A DNA stretch of 64,000 nt from CAWBNS01 sp964445105 (GTDB lineage: Bacteria; Chlamydiota; Chlamydiia; Chlamydiales; JAJFMA01): contig CAYUJS010000001.1 of NCBI GenBank assembly GCA_964445105.1, positions 27,883 to 91,882 of the forward strand. Direction: 5' to 3'. Positions 24,602-34,198 of the stretch are shown piece by piece. The notes below the pieces were generated by a model, which did not search any database, was not told the DNA's origin, and saw only the letters and a program-made list of their open reading frames with translations. The translations under genes and the position numbers were made by a program. Each line of letters opens with the position of its first letter. The first letter of the stretch is position 1.

Positions 24602-25792
24602 ATGTCGATACTTCCCATAACAAACTGGATGCCGGAGGATGACCCCATTCTTGGTTTGACCGATGCGTTTCGGAGAGAGCCGCGCGATTTTAAAGTCAAT
24701 CTGGGCGTCGGCGCCTACAAAACCTCTGAAGGAGAATCGCTAGTTTTTGCTAGTGTACGGCAAGCAGAATTGGCCTTGGCGCAGGCCGTCCAAGACAAGG
24801 AGTATTTGCCCATAGACGGCCACCAGGAATATCTCCAACGTCTTGCAAAGGTTGTTTTTGGCGACCTACCCATTGCAGATCGCTTGTACGGCGCGCAAGT
24901 AATCGGGGGCACGGGTGCGTTGCGGGTGGCTTTGGATTATCTAAAATTGAATGGCCCTCGCAAGGTCTATGTGTCAGATCCTTCTTGGACAAATTATTTT
25001 GGAATCTGTAGCTATGCCGGCATGGAGACCGAGCTGTACCCCTACTATTGCTCGGCTACGGCTGGGCTGGAGTTTGAAAGTTTGTGTGCTGCTATCGGGA
25101 AGATGCCCGCAAGCTCTGTGATTTTGCTGCATGCCAGCTGCCACAATCCCACAGGAGTAGATCCCACGTTTGAACAATGGTGCGAGCTTGAGAGGCTGAT
25201 CAAAAAGCAAGGGATAATCCCGTTTTTTGATTCCGCCTATCAGGGGCTAGGAGACGGTTTACAGGAAGATGCGGCTGTATTGCGTTATTTTGCGCAGCGA
25301 GGCCATGATATGCTCGTGGCAGTGTCTAACTCTAAAAATTTTGGCTTATACGGCGAAAGGCTGGGGGCCCTATATTTGCTGACAGCTGACACAGCTAGTC
25401 GTGACCACGTAGGGAAACAAATCCGGCATATCATACGTGGCAATTACTCCTCCCCCCCTTTACACGGCCCTAGGATAGTGTCTAAGGTGCTCGCAGATGA
25501 AAAATTATTTCGCAATTGGGCGCTGGAGCTCGGCTCGATGCGCGACCGCATACACGCAATGCGCAATGCACTAGTGGGTGGTTTGCAGATGAAGAGTAAT
25601 TCCCCAAGGTACGAGGCAATGCGCATGCAGAAGGGATTGTTCTCCTATGGCATGTTGAGTGCGGATCAGGTAGCGAGGTTGCGCGCAGAGTACGCTATTT
25701 ATATGCCGAAGAGTGGTCGCATTAATGTGGCCGGGTTGAATCCTGCGAATTTGGGTTATGTCATTGACGCGATCTTGGCAGTGGGAGCTTAG
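24602..25792 (+). CDS. tyrB: aromatic/aspartate aminotransferase, class I
   Basis: 396 residues of the AspC/TyrB subfamily. It opens DDPILGLTDAFRREPRDFKVNLGVGAYK and has HASCHNPTGVDPT and SNSKNFGLYGERLGALY, with PLP-lysine Lys245. It transfers amino groups between aromatic or dicarboxylic amino acids and 2-oxoglutarate. It is followed 3 bases later by mreC, an order also known to me from Chlamydia. aspC is an alternative symbol; specificity cannot be read from the sequence. Confidence 0.9.
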   Translation: MSILPITNWMPEDDPILGLTDAFRREPRDFKVNLGVGAYKTSEGESLVFASVRQAELALAQAVQDKEYLPIDGHQEYLQRLAKVVFGDLPIADRLYGAQVIGGTGALRVALDYLKLNGPRKVYVSDPSWTNYFGICSYAGMETELYPYYCSATAGLEFESLCAAIGKMPASSVILLHASCHNPTGVDPTFEQWCELERLIKKQGIIPFFDSAYQGLGDGLQEDAAVLRYFAQRGHDMLVAVSNSKNFGLYGERLGALYLLTADTASRDHVGKQIRHIIRGNYSSPPLHGPRIVSKVLADEKLFRNWALELGSMRDRIHAMRNALVGGLQMKSNSPRYEAMRMQKGLFSYGMLSADQVARLRAEYAIYMPKSGRINVAGLNPANLGYVIDAILAVGA

Positions 25793-25795
25793 TAG

Positions 25796-26932
25796 ATGCA
25801 AGGAAGAGCTTTACGTCTGTACTGTTTATTAGCATTGACAGCGGTGCTGACGGTGAGCCTGCCCAAGCGCGATGTGGATAGTTTTCGAGGGTGCACGGCG
25901 GCATTGCTCAGCCCTTGCTGGAATCAGCTTACCACGCTGGCTCTAGTTACTGCAGGAGGCAGGGCACAAGCTAACGATCATCGCCCGCCGGTCAATGTGA
26001 AGGAGCGTTTACAGCAATTAGAGACGGAAAATCTTTTTCTTAGACAGCGCTTAAAAGAGGCTCACGAGTTGTTTTTGTACGAAGCAGAGCTATCCTCTCA
26101 CAAGGTTCGTTGGAATGAGGAGACTAGCAAGCCGCTAGAAGACGACTATTCGGAGCGGCGTAAAAATGAGTCAGAAAGGCTGCTCGGAGCTTACCATGGC
26201 GCTTTGTCGGCTAGAGTGATCTACCGCCCGCCGGTTTCCTGGAATAGTTGTTTATGGATTAATGTGGGCCACGAGAATAACCGGGTTGCTCGTCGCGAGG
26301 TGGTTTGTAAGGACAGCCCTGTGGTGGTGGGTTATTCGTTAGTTGGGGTGGTAGACTACGTGGGCAAGCATCAGAGCCGTGTGCGGCTTATTGCTGACGC
26401 AGGCGTTAACCCCTCTGTACGAGCTCTGCGTGGGGGCGCACAGCAGCTGGAAATCGCCCGGCACCTTGACGCCCTGATTGAAGGGCTAGCTAGCCAAGAG
26501 CAGTGGGCGGCGGGGAATAAAAGCGTCTTGGACCAGCTCGAGCTACTGCGTAGTCGGTGGGAGGCCCCGAGTCGCTCTTGGTACCTGGCTAAGGGAGAAC
26601 TTACCGGCGCAGGAAAATCTGCTTGGCGAAAGGAGGGGCTCGTCCTGAAAGGGTCGGGCTTTAATTACGATTATGCTGATGAAGAGGGCGCGGCCCGCGA
26701 TTTGCGTGCTTCTATTTTAAAGGTCAACGATCTCTTGGCGACTACAGGTATGGATGGAATTTTTCCTAAGGGGCTGCTGGTGGGCCGGGTGACTTATATT
26801 AGGCCCCTCAAAGAGGGCGATTATTATTACGATCTGGAAGCGGAGCCGACAGCAGGTGATTTTGATCGAATTGGCTTGGTGACTGTGCTTCCTCCGGTTT
26901 CAGGTTCAGGTTTTCAGGAGGTGACAAGGTGA
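25796..26932 (+). CDS. mreC: rod shape-determining protein MreC-like
   Basis: 378 residues. An N-terminal membrane segment (8-22) is followed by a coiled coil (about 68-100, VNVKERLQQLETENLFLRQR) and the MreC beta-barrel-type region: SARVIYRPPVSWNSCLWINVG, then VVVGYSLVGVVDYVGKHQSRVRLIAD. MreC links MreB to the peptidoglycan synthases; chlamydiae use MreB-based division. The gene is longer than typical, with an insertion between the two barrel parts (about 215-300). Its stop overlaps the next start (GTGA). Confidence 0.85.
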   Translation: MQGRALRLYCLLALTAVLTVSLPKRDVDSFRGCTAALLSPCWNQLTTLALVTAGGRAQANDHRPPVNVKERLQQLETENLFLRQRLKEAHELFLYEAELSSHKVRWNEETSKPLEDDYSERRKNESERLLGAYHGALSARVIYRPPVSWNSCLWINVGHENNRVARREVVCKDSPVVVGYSLVGVVDYVGKHQSRVRLIADAGVNPSVRALRGGAQQLEIARHLDALIEGLASQEQWAAGNKSVLDQLELLRSRWEAPSRSWYLAKGELTGAGKSAWRKEGLVLKGSGFNYDYADEEGAARDLRASILKVNDLLATTGMDGIFPKGLLVGRVTYIRPLKEGDYYYDLEAEPTAGDFDRIGLVTVLPPVSGSGFQEVTR

Positions 26933-27462
26933 AGTTTTTGGAGACGTCTATTGAGGGCGCGTATGTTTTGCAGCCACATTTTAGGACAGACTCGCGCGGG
27001 TTCTTTGGGCGTTTATTTTGTGCCTATGACTTTGAAAATATGGGGTTAAATTCTCGCTGGGTTCAGATTAATAATTCTTTTAGCGAGCAGAAAGGAACGC
27101 TAAGAGGCCTGCACTATCAAGCAGCTGCTCATGAAGAAACCAAGCTGGTGCGGTGTGTACAGGGGGCTATCTGGGATGTGGTGCTTGACCTGCGCGCCAG
27201 TTCACCCACCTTCAAACAGTGGTACGCACATGAATTGACAGCGGAGAACCGTCTGATGATGTACGTACCGCAGGGCTGCGCGCATGGATGCATTAGCTTG
27301 CAGGATCAGACGGAGCTCATCTATTTCGTTTCTACCTTCTATCATTCTGACTTTGAGTGCGGTGTTCGGTGGGATGACCCTGCCTTCGGCATTCGGTGGC
27401 CGATCCACCCTACGACGATCTCCGAAAAGGATCTTGCACACCTTGATTATGGTGAGAAGTGA
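26929..27462 (+). CDS. rfbC: dTDP-4-dehydrorhamnose 3,5-epimerase family protein
   Basis: 177 residues with the RmlC cupin. Visible motifs are DSRGFFGRLF, NNSFSEQKGTLRGLHYQ (catalytic His region), EETKLVRCVQGAIWDVVLDLR and VPQGCAHGCISLQD. It epimerises C3 and C5 of dTDP-4-keto-6-deoxyglucose in dTDP-rhamnose or related sugar synthesis. The GTG start at 26929 overlaps the mreC stop and has CAGGAGG upstream. The other rml genes are not in the window. Confidence 0.9.
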   Translation: MKFLETSIEGAYVLQPHFRTDSRGFFGRLFCAYDFENMGLNSRWVQINNSFSEQKGTLRGLHYQAAAHEETKLVRCVQGAIWDVVLDLRASSPTFKQWYAHELTAENRLMMYVPQGCAHGCISLQDQTELIYFVSTFYHSDFECGVRWDDPAFGIRWPIHPTTISEKDLAHLDYGEK

Positions 27463-28373
27463 AAATTTTATTCACCGGCGCCTCTTCTTTTACTGGTTTG
27501 TGGTTTGTGCAGGAGCTGGCCAAAGCTGGGCATGAGGTGACGGTTCTGTTTCGGTGCTCCAGAGAGAGCTATCAGGGACTGCGTCGAGAGCGGGTAGATA
27601 AAACTTGTTCTATAGCAGTGCAAAGCGTATTCGATTGTCCTTTTGGCAATGCGCGGTTTTTACAAGTTTTAGAAGAGCAGTGGGATCTGCTGTGTCACCA
27701 TGGAGCAGAGACTAGAAACTATAAAAGCGCTGAATTTGATGTATTGGGTGCTGTAGCAAATAACACCCATGGACTGCGCGAGGTCCTTGGGCGCGGAATA
27801 AAAAAAATAGTACTGACCGGCTCTATTTTTTCGCCTGGGGAGGGTGCTGGAAGCGATGAGCTGCGCGCCTTTTCTCCCTATGGCGTCTCCAAGGGCCTTA
27901 CCAAGCAGTTATTTCAGTACTACTGCCAGCAGGCTGGTGTGTTTTTGAGCCATTTCGTAATCGCGAATCCTTTCGGTCCGTTTGAGGAGCCGCGTTATGT
28001 GGACTATCTGCTACGTCAGTGGCTCCAGGATAAAATTGCAGAGGTGCAGACACCGCTGTATGTGCGAGATAATATTCCGGTTTCTTTGTTGGCTAGGGCC
28101 TATACAGGGCACTGCATGAGCCAAGAGGTTAAAGCTTATCCAAGCGGTTATGTGGAATCGCAAGCTACATTTACCGAAAGGCTTGCACAGGCCATGCGCC
28201 CGCGCTTGAACCGGCCTTGTGAGTATGTCTGTGCGGAGCAGACTTTCTTTGCAGAGCCAGTGGCGCGGTTTAATACCGATCCAGTCGATCGCACGGGCTG
28301 GGACGAAGAGCAGGCTTGGGATGAGATGGCCAACTACTACAGGCAGCGGTGCGCCGTTGGGCAGCCTGCATGA
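27459..28373 (+). CDS. NAD-dependent epimerase/dehydratase (extended SDR)
   Basis: 304 residues. Rossmann motif TGASSFTGLW at the N-terminus, SDR catalytic YGVSK in the middle and VIANPFGPFEEPRY after it. It probably makes or reduces a nucleotide-sugar (for instance a 4-keto reductase). It starts with GTG overlapping the rfbC stop by 4 bases and ends overlapping the GT2 start, so it belongs to a tightly packed sugar operon. Confidence 0.85.
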   Translation: MKILFTGASSFTGLWFVQELAKAGHEVTVLFRCSRESYQGLRRERVDKTCSIAVQSVFDCPFGNARFLQVLEEQWDLLCHHGAETRNYKSAEFDVLGAVANNTHGLREVLGRGIKKIVLTGSIFSPGEGAGSDELRAFSPYGVSKGLTKQLFQYYCQQAGVFLSHFVIANPFGPFEEPRYVDYLLRQWLQDKIAEVQTPLYVRDNIPVSLLARAYTGHCMSQEVKAYPSGYVESQATFTERLAQAMRPRLNRPCEYVCAEQTFFAEPVARFNTDPVDRTGWDEEQAWDEMANYYRQRCAVGQPA

Positions 28374-29285
28374 AACCATCCGTCGGAGTAGTTTTTATTA
28401 CACACTGCGCAAAGCCGCATTTAGCAAAGTGTTTGCCACCCATTTTAAACTCTGTGCTACGACCCCGCGTTCTTGTGGTAAACTCCTCTTCTCAGGATGG
28501 CACTGTGGAGGAAGCAGAGCGATTAGGGGCGGAGGTATTGGTAGTCCCGCGAAAAACATTCAATCACGGCCTGACAAGGGAATTGGCTAGAGAGCGCTTA
28601 GACACTGAGATCGTGGTCATGATGACGCCTGATGCTTATGCGGTAGATTGTGAGATGTTAACGTATTTAGTAGAGCCCCTTGTGGCAGGTCGCGCGGCTN
28701 NNNNNNNNNGCTGTGGCTTATGCGCGTCAAATCCCTCATGAAAGAGCCGATGCATTTGAGGCTTATGCTAGATCTTTCAATTATCCACCAACGAGCCAGT
28801 TAAGAAGCCTTGCAGACCTCCCTCAGTACGGCGTGCACACCTTTTTTTGTTCGAACTCCTGCGCTGCTTACAACAACAAGGCACTCAGCGCGGTGGGTGG
28901 TTTCCAAGAAGTGTTGTTGGGCGAAGATACTTGTGCTGTAGCGGCTTTGCTGCAGAGGGGAGCGCACGTAGCCTACGTGGCAGAGGCCGTAGTGCGCCAT
29001 TCCCATAGGTACAGCTTACTGCAAGAATTTAGGCGCAACTTTGATACAGGCTTAATGCGCAAACACTTTCGAGCGCTAGAAGAAACTGGCGCATCGGACG
29101 CGAAGCGAGGTTGGCTATATTTTTGCGGTCTCATGCGGCAGCTAGCTCGCACTCAGCCGTATCTAATCCCTTACGGAATAGTGCAGACGGCTGTCAAGTA
29201 CCTAGGATACCAAATTGGCAGAGCGTCTGTTTGTGCTCCCCGGAGCGTAAAAAGGGCTTTGAGTAGCCAAGATTTTTATTGGTGA
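28370..29285 (+). CDS. GT2 rhamnosyltransferase-like glycosyltransferase, interrupted by an assembly gap
   Basis: From ATG 28370 (overlapping the SDR stop as ATGA) the frame reads VGVVFITHCAKPHLAKCLPP and EIVVMMTPDAY, a GT-A fold with a DxD-like TPD site. Ten unknown bases (28700-28709) then switch frame to a second half with FFCSNSCAAYNNKALSAVGGF, LLGEDTCAVAALLQRG and VVRHSHRYSLLQEFRRNFD, typical of rhamnosyltransferases. The frame change is best explained by a gap whose true length is not 10, not by mutation. It transfers a sugar, probably a deoxyhexose, to a surface glycan. Confidence 0.8.
28700..28709. other. assembly gap (10 N)
   Basis: Ten consecutive unknown bases inside a glycosyltransferase gene. 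The flanking frames disagree for a 10-base gap, so the number is a placeholder. Confidence 0.95.
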
Positions 29286-29616
29286 CCTCAATTTTCATTG
29301 CGAAGATTGAGTTGAGCCGTCTTTAGGCTACTCTAGGGGGGCCGATGGCACCTATAATAAGACTCAGGGCCTTTTAGATGCTGCTTTACCCCCATTTACT
29401 TCTGAGTTTGACAGTTATTTTCATAAGTTTTTTATTTTTAGTGTGATAAGTGATAAATTTTAGGCACGACAACCCGCGTTTGCAATAGAGCGCTTGATAG
29501 GAGAGGGGGGACAGCTTGGGAGCCGTTTCGGAGGCTTTTTGTTCTACTTCAGCGCTAAAAGGGGATATAGCGTCTATTGAGCGGTAGATGTGCTCTTGTT
29601 GACGTAGACACGCGCG
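29286..29616. other. non-coding gap after the glycan operon
   Basis: A hairpin CTCAATTTTC/GAAGATTGAG begins right after the GT2 stop (about 29288-29311) and may end the operon, though it lacks a T-run. AGCC/GGCT followed by five T near 29521-29543 is another weak terminator candidate. No open frame of note. Confidence 0.4.
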
Positions 29617-29865
29617 CTACACGATCATTGATTTAACGGCCTCATTGACTTTGTTTATTATTTCAGCGAAGCCTGCCATAAGCATTAGCGTATCTACCAC
29701 CTGTCCAAAGCCGTCATAGACCGCCTTTTCATGCTTTAGATCGTTCAAACAAGCTTTACCTTCGATTTTCAGGCTCTGCTGCTCGAGCTTCTGAACGAGA
29801 TTTTCGGCTAGTTTCCATAGCTTAACTAGATCTTTCTCGCTTTTGATGGTCCCAAGCGATACCAC
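29617..29865 (-). CDS. small hypothetical helical protein
   Basis: 82 residues, helical and charged (EKDLVKLWKLAENLVQKLEQQ), ending in a hydrophobic segment (LMLMAGFAEIINKVNEAV). No family recognised. It may be a genuine small protein or the tail of a decayed gene; there is no clear ribosome site. Neighbours are the glycan operon (convergent) and murI. Confidence 0.35.
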   Translation of the reverse strand: MVSLGTIKSEKDLVKLWKLAENLVQKLEQQSLKIEGKACLNDLKHEKAVYDGFGQVVDTLMLMAGFAEIINKVNEAVKSMIV

Positions 29866-30122
29866 AGTGTGCTGTAGGACCTTCTTGCCAGTCCTGATTC
29901 ACTCCAAAATTTGCAGTGTAGGGTGTTTTGCTTTTTTTGATGTCTTAAGCCTCACATACATGCTAGCCCATTTTAGAATATGGATCAGCAGACAAATTTA
30001 GGCGTAATATTTATTTTCAGCGTGTGGATAGTAAAGAGGTTGTGTTTCTCAACTGCCCGCTACCTGCGGCTCTTGGCCCTCCGGCTGCAAGGCGCCGCTC
30101 TGGATGGGCGCCTGACACAGGC

Positions 30123-31019
30123 CTAGGCGTGTGGTAGGTTTTCCTCTTGAATCTTTTCCAAAATAACGTTTTGGATAGGCCAACCCATAATATCCGTGCC
30201 GGTGCGCTGAAACCGCTGCGGGTCGTCTGTTACGAAATATTGGTAGGTGGCAGCTGCGCGCTCTGCGTTCAGAGAATCGGTTTCCCGCAGCTTTTGTGCT
30301 AGAGCTTCCGCACAGGCTTTTCCGCAGTCGATCAGCGTCACGGTGTCGCCCAGGTATCTTTGGATGAGCTGTGCCAGCATGGGATAGTGCGTACAACCTA
30401 GGATGACCGTGTCCACGCTAGCGTCTCGCAGAGGAGCAAGGTAGTCTTGTATGATCAGTTGCGTAGCAGGGTGAGAATAGTACCGCTCTTCTACCAAAGG
30501 GACAAACAAAGGACAGGGGATGGCGAGTATCTGAAGGCTAGGGTCGCTCTTGATGAGCTCTTGCTGGTAGACGCCAGCCGAGATGGTGGCTCTTGTACCG
30601 AGCACGCCAATACGACCATGTGTAGTTGTCTCTAGAGCCTTCTGTATGCCTGGTCCGGTTACGCCAATGACAGGGATGGGCAGTTCGGCTTCCAGCGCAT
30701 GCAAGGCATGCGATGAGGCTGTATGGCACGCTAGTACGAGTACCTTGATAGACTGACGGAGCAGGAAATGGCTACCTTGTCGAGAGTAGCGGATTACGGT
30801 GTCTTGGCTTTTATCTCCGTAAGGAAGCCTAGCCGTATCTCCCAGGTAGGCGACAGATTCGCGTGGAAGCAGCTTGACCACCTCTCGCAAGATAGTCAGT
30901 CCTCCCACACCAGAGTCAAAAAGGCCGACTGGCCTACAAGAATTCTCAGCTTGGAATTTTGAGTTTTTTACCCGAGACGATGCGGTCGCTGACAAGTCCG
31001 TTGGCCTCTTTAATGGCAT
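30123..31019 (-). CDS. murI: glutamate racemase MurI
   Basis: 298 residues from ATG 31017-31019. Catalytic features: FDSGVGGLTIL (Asp), ACHTASSHAL (first Cys) and ILGCTHYPML (second Cys). It makes D-glutamate for peptidoglycan precursors in the cytoplasm. The first 25 or so residues precede the usual start of the fold, and the gene overlaps the 3' end of the LysM gene by 74 bases. No internal start is available in that stretch. Last gene of the tolB-pal-LysM-murI block. Confidence 0.92.
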   Translation of the reverse strand: MPLKRPTDLSATASSRVKNSKFQAENSCRPVGLFDSGVGGLTILREVVKLLPRESVAYLGDTARLPYGDKSQDTVIRYSRQGSHFLLRQSIKVLVLACHTASSHALHALEAELPIPVIGVTGPGIQKALETTTHGRIGVLGTRATISAGVYQQELIKSDPSLQILAIPCPLFVPLVEERYYSHPATQLIIQDYLAPLRDASVDTVILGCTHYPMLAQLIQRYLGDTVTLIDCGKACAEALAQKLRETDSLNAERAAATYQYFVTDDPQRFQRTGTDIMGWPIQNVILEKIQEENLPHA

Positions 31020-31626
31020 CAATGGTGGTCTTATGCTGTCTGGCTATTTTTTCAAGCGTATCGCCTTCCCGTACGGTATGCGTCGAAACGGAGGAGTTGA
31101 GGCCCACGCGTGGAGTGGAAGATCGATCGCTTTTTTGCATCAGCTCTACAAGGGCGTGCACAGCTTTTTCCAGATTGCGGATATTTTGGCCTTGGATTTC
31201 TACGTTCTTCTCTACCTGACGCACCTGCGTTTGAAATTGTGCGAGGATCTTCTGGCACCTTTCGTTATCTTTACAGGCGTTGGCTACATCTTGCCCCAGC
31301 GAATTAGTGGCGGCTTCTAAGTTGACGAGTTGGTCGCCACGTTGGTTTGAGTTGAAACTGATTTGCCCTAAGTCTTGTCGAATGGTTTCCAAGTCATTGT
31401 CTTGGTAGTTTAGGCGCTCTTGAAGCATTTCAAATTCGGACTGAAGAGCTGTGACCTCGCGTTTGAGCTGAGCGATCTGTTCTTTGGGCAAGCCGCGCCG
31501 AAAAGAGCCCTGCGTATCGTAGGAAGGACTGAATTGGTTAGCTGGTTGGCTCTCTGCACAAAGCGGTCCGCAGAGGGCTGAACCGATAAAAACGAATGAC
31601 AAAGTTTTTCTGGCTACTAGCAGCAT
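30946..31626 (-). CDS. LysM-domain coiled-coil periplasmic protein (NlpD-like)
   Basis: 226 residues. Signal peptide (to about CGPLCAES), a long coiled coil (about 48-155, KEQIAQLKREVTALQSEFEML...), and a C-terminal LysM domain (HTVREGDTLEKIARQHKTTIDAIKEANGL), which binds peptidoglycan. It follows pal by 19 bases. The order tolB-pal-LysM matches the chlamydial Tol-Pal block as I know it (CT599-CT601). Confidence 0.9.
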   Translation of the reverse strand: MLLVARKTLSFVFIGSALCGPLCAESQPANQFSPSYDTQGSFRRGLPKEQIAQLKREVTALQSEFEMLQERLNYQDNDLETIRQDLGQISFNSNQRGDQLVNLEAATNSLGQDVANACKDNERCQKILAQFQTQVRQVEKNVEIQGQNIRNLEKAVHALVELMQKSDRSSTPRVGLNSSVSTHTVREGDTLEKIARQHKTTIDAIKEANGLVSDRIVSGKKLKIPS

Positions 31627-31645
31627 GGCTTATCCCTTTTTTGAG

Positions 31646-32359
31646 TTAAGTTTCGTAAATCTTAAATTCAACTCTACGATTTTGCCTGTACCCTTCTTCA
31701 CAGTCGTCAAACACCGCGAGTCTGTCTTTGCCATAGGAAACGGTGAACACGTGATCTTTATCAACACCGAATTCGATCAGCATTTTCCTAACAGAGTTTG
31801 CTCGTTTGGCGCCTAGCGCTTGATTGTACTTCTGCGCTCCGCGCTGGTCGCAGTGACCTTCTACGAAAATGTAGGTGTTAGGATGGCTGCGCATGTAATC
31901 GGCCATGCGTTGTACTCTGTCAACATTGGCCTGGCCTTTGATGAAACTATTGTCGTAATCGAAATAGATGTTTTGAAATATCTTGGCAAGCTCTGGTCTG
32001 GCGCTGGGATCGCTAAAAGCTTCAAGACCGGGAATTGGACTGCCTGGTTCACCAGGGAGCTGTCGCGGCTGTAGGCGCAGGTCTTCCATGTTGATCAGGC
32101 CTTGTGCGGCGGCGTCTTGGAGCGGCTCGAAGTCGCAAAAATCGTCGGCGTATTCGCCCACGCGGCTGAACTCTTCTCTGGAGCAGGCCTCCAAGCGATC
32201 TCTGCCTTGTTTACCGCCGAGTTGGCGAAATCCCTTGCCTATGTATCGGTTTGCTGATTTAGTATCTTCCCACATGTCACCACCTGAGCGACGGCAGCCA
32301 GAAACGAGAACTGTGCCCAGTAAACAGGCTACTACTAGTAACCAACCTGACTTCTTCAT
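31646..32359 (-). CDS. pal: peptidoglycan-associated lipoprotein Pal
   Basis: 237 residues. Lipobox LVSGC with lipidated Cys22, then a linker and a C-terminal OmpA-like domain (about 130-235): IYFDYDNSFIKGQANVDRV, FVEGHCDQRGAQKYNQALGAKRANSV and the final NRRVEFKIYET. It anchors the outer membrane to peptidoglycan and binds TolB. The ordinary Pal is shorter; here about 100 extra residues lie before the OmpA domain. Confidence 0.95.
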   Translation of the reverse strand: MKKSGWLLVVACLLGTVLVSGCRRSGGDMWEDTKSANRYIGKGFRQLGGKQGRDRLEACSREEFSRVGEYADDFCDFEPLQDAAAQGLINMEDLRLQPRQLPGEPGSPIPGLEAFSDPSARPELAKIFQNIYFDYDNSFIKGQANVDRVQRMADYMRSHPNTYIFVEGHCDQRGAQKYNQALGAKRANSVRKMLIEFGVDKDHVFTVSYGKDRLAVFDDCEEGYRQNRRVEFKIYET

Positions 32360-32456
32360 GGTAAATCCCTTCTTTAGGAAAGTTCAGAAGCTGATCCTAA
32401 CAAATCAGGACCAAATAGGAAAGGGAAAAGAGGCGTTGCCGGGTCATTCTGACTCT

Positions 32457-33785
32457 CTATCTAGGTTCCCAACTCGGAAACCATTTTTCGTTGGGCCCGG
32501 AGGTTATCTTCGTAGGTATCCGATTGGCGATGTCGACGATCAACAGCTCACCCTTATTCGTGTCGGCGGTGTTGTAAACTAGGTGAAAGCTATCAGGCGC
32601 CCAGCTAGGGTTTTCTTTGTGCGAGGGGCCTGTTGTGAGCTGCCAGTCCGTATCGCTTTCAAAATCGTAGATCCAAATTTGACGCAGGCCTTGCGTAAGC
32701 GCGCAGAAGGCGATTTTAGATCCATCGGGCGACCAGGCAGGCGCTGTTCCGTTGCGAGCGCGACGCGTAATTTCCTTAGGTGCCAAATCCTTGAGCCCCG
32801 CTCCTTCCGCGGGGATAGGCATGATGTAGGTACGCGCCGTTCCTCCTTTGTCCGAGACAAAAGCGATTTGCTTGCCGTCGGGGCTAAAGCTTGGGCAGCC
32901 TTGTGTGGAGTGGGCTGCTGTGTAAATTTGGCGCGGCTTTCCGTAGGCCCCTGCTTGTGGTTCAAAATGCTGAACAAACAAGTCAGGGCTACCGGTCACA
33001 TCGCAAATGAACGCTATAAGGTCTCGTTGGCGGTTTATCGCTGGCATGAGTTGGTTCCCCTTCAGCGGGGTAACTAGTTTCGGTTGCCCGCCATGGAGCG
33101 AAGCCAGTAGAATTCTAGGTTGACCATGTCTGTAAGAGACGTAGGTAAATTGAGAGGGGAGGGCGCCCGTCTTAGCAGGTATATAGGCCGGGGTCACGGC
33201 GTAGGAGTGGTCTTGGGTGACTTGACGAGCATTGTGGCCGTCGTAATCGCATTCCCAAATCTCTGCAAGCTGTTTTCTACTATTTCTGACGGTATACAAG
33301 ATCCTGGTGGTCGCGATGCCATCGACAGCGAATAGCTGGCGGTAGAGGGTATCAGCCAGGCGGTGGATCTGACGACGGTCATGGGCGAGTTCGCCTGTTA
33401 GAGCAAGCGCCTCCGTTTGTTTCGCCTGACTAGCGTCTAGAAATAGGACCTGCGCGATCCATTGATCTCCTTTAATTTGTGGAAGGATAGCAAAATGAAA
33501 AGACGATTTTTGCCATTTAGCAAGGTCAATTTTAGATTTAGCTAATTTTTCCCACTCAGGACTCACCTTGATGATCTGTGCTCTGCCGCCTAAAGAGAGA
33601 TCAGCGCGTAGGATTTCATTGAGTTTTTCCGCATACTCCGCATTGAATTGTGATTCGCTCACACGCGTTCTAGATACATAAACCGGCACGCGCGCGGATT
33701 CTGTTGGGACCGAAACCACTAGAGGCGGTTCTGCGCATAGCAAATTCAAGGAGAAGCAAAATAAAAGTAAGGCCAATCGAGGCAT
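32457..33785 (-). CDS. tolB: Tol-Pal system beta-propeller protein TolB
   Basis: 442 residues. Signal peptide (LALLLFCFSLNLLCA), an N-terminal TolB domain and a six-bladed beta-propeller with WD40-like PD40 repeats: CPSFSPDGKQIAFVSDKGG, APAWSPDGSKIAFCA and NPSWAPDSFHLVYNT. It works in the periplasm with Pal during envelope constriction. tolQ, tolR and tolA are not next to it; the upstream neighbour is the divergent yggT. Confidence 0.95.
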   Translation of the reverse strand: MPRLALLLFCFSLNLLCAEPPLVVSVPTESARVPVYVSRTRVSESQFNAEYAEKLNEILRADLSLGGRAQIIKVSPEWEKLAKSKIDLAKWQKSSFHFAILPQIKGDQWIAQVLFLDASQAKQTEALALTGELAHDRRQIHRLADTLYRQLFAVDGIATTRILYTVRNSRKQLAEIWECDYDGHNARQVTQDHSYAVTPAYIPAKTGALPSQFTYVSYRHGQPRILLASLHGGQPKLVTPLKGNQLMPAINRQRDLIAFICDVTGSPDLFVQHFEPQAGAYGKPRQIYTAAHSTQGCPSFSPDGKQIAFVSDKGGTARTYIMPIPAEGAGLKDLAPKEITRRARNGTAPAWSPDGSKIAFCALTQGLRQIWIYDFESDTDWQLTTGPSHKENPSWAPDSFHLVYNTADTNKGELLIVDIANRIPTKITSGPNEKWFPSWEPR

Positions 33786-33925
33786 TGGGGTGCATCCTTA
33801 ATAAGAGTAGAAAACAAGCATGATAGCGAGGTCCTGCATGTGCGTCAAGGTCCTGGCAGAATTTATTAGCAAGAAACTACTTTTGTCTGTTAAAATAAGC
33901 CTTTTAGTAAGAGGCTAGAAGCTTT

Positions 33926-34198
33926 ATGAAAGCCGTTTTTGTTATTGGTGTGATCGACAGAGTGTTTTTGGTTTACACGATCATGTTGTTTGCTCGGATC
34001 CTCTCGTCCTGGGTGCCTGAGCTGGCAGAAACAAAGATCATGCAGTTTATCGCCTATTACACAGACCCCTATCTAAATTTTTTCCGTCGTTTCATTCCGC
34101 CTTTGGGTATGATCGATTTGAGCCCTATCGTGGCTTTTTTGGCGCTAGGATTTCTGGATAACGCTGTGAAAGCCTTAGCCACATGGATCATCTGGTGA
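33926..34198 (+). CDS. YggT family membrane protein
   Basis: 90 residues with two membrane segments (about 8-28 and 66-88) separated by the family's FRRFIPPLGMIDLSPIVAF motif. YggT proteins are small inner-membrane proteins of poorly known role, linked elsewhere to division or osmotic adaptation. It overlaps dus by 16 bases. Confidence 0.88.
   Translation: MKAVFVIGVIDRVFLVYTIMLFARILSSWVPELAETKIMQFIAYYTDPYLNFFRRFIPPLGMIDLSPIVAFLALGFLDNAVKALATWIIW

Noticed and set aside
30049..30396. 115-codon frame overlapping the end of murI
   Set aside because: It is antiparallel-free but out of frame within murI coding sequence, with shadow-like composition and no start signal.
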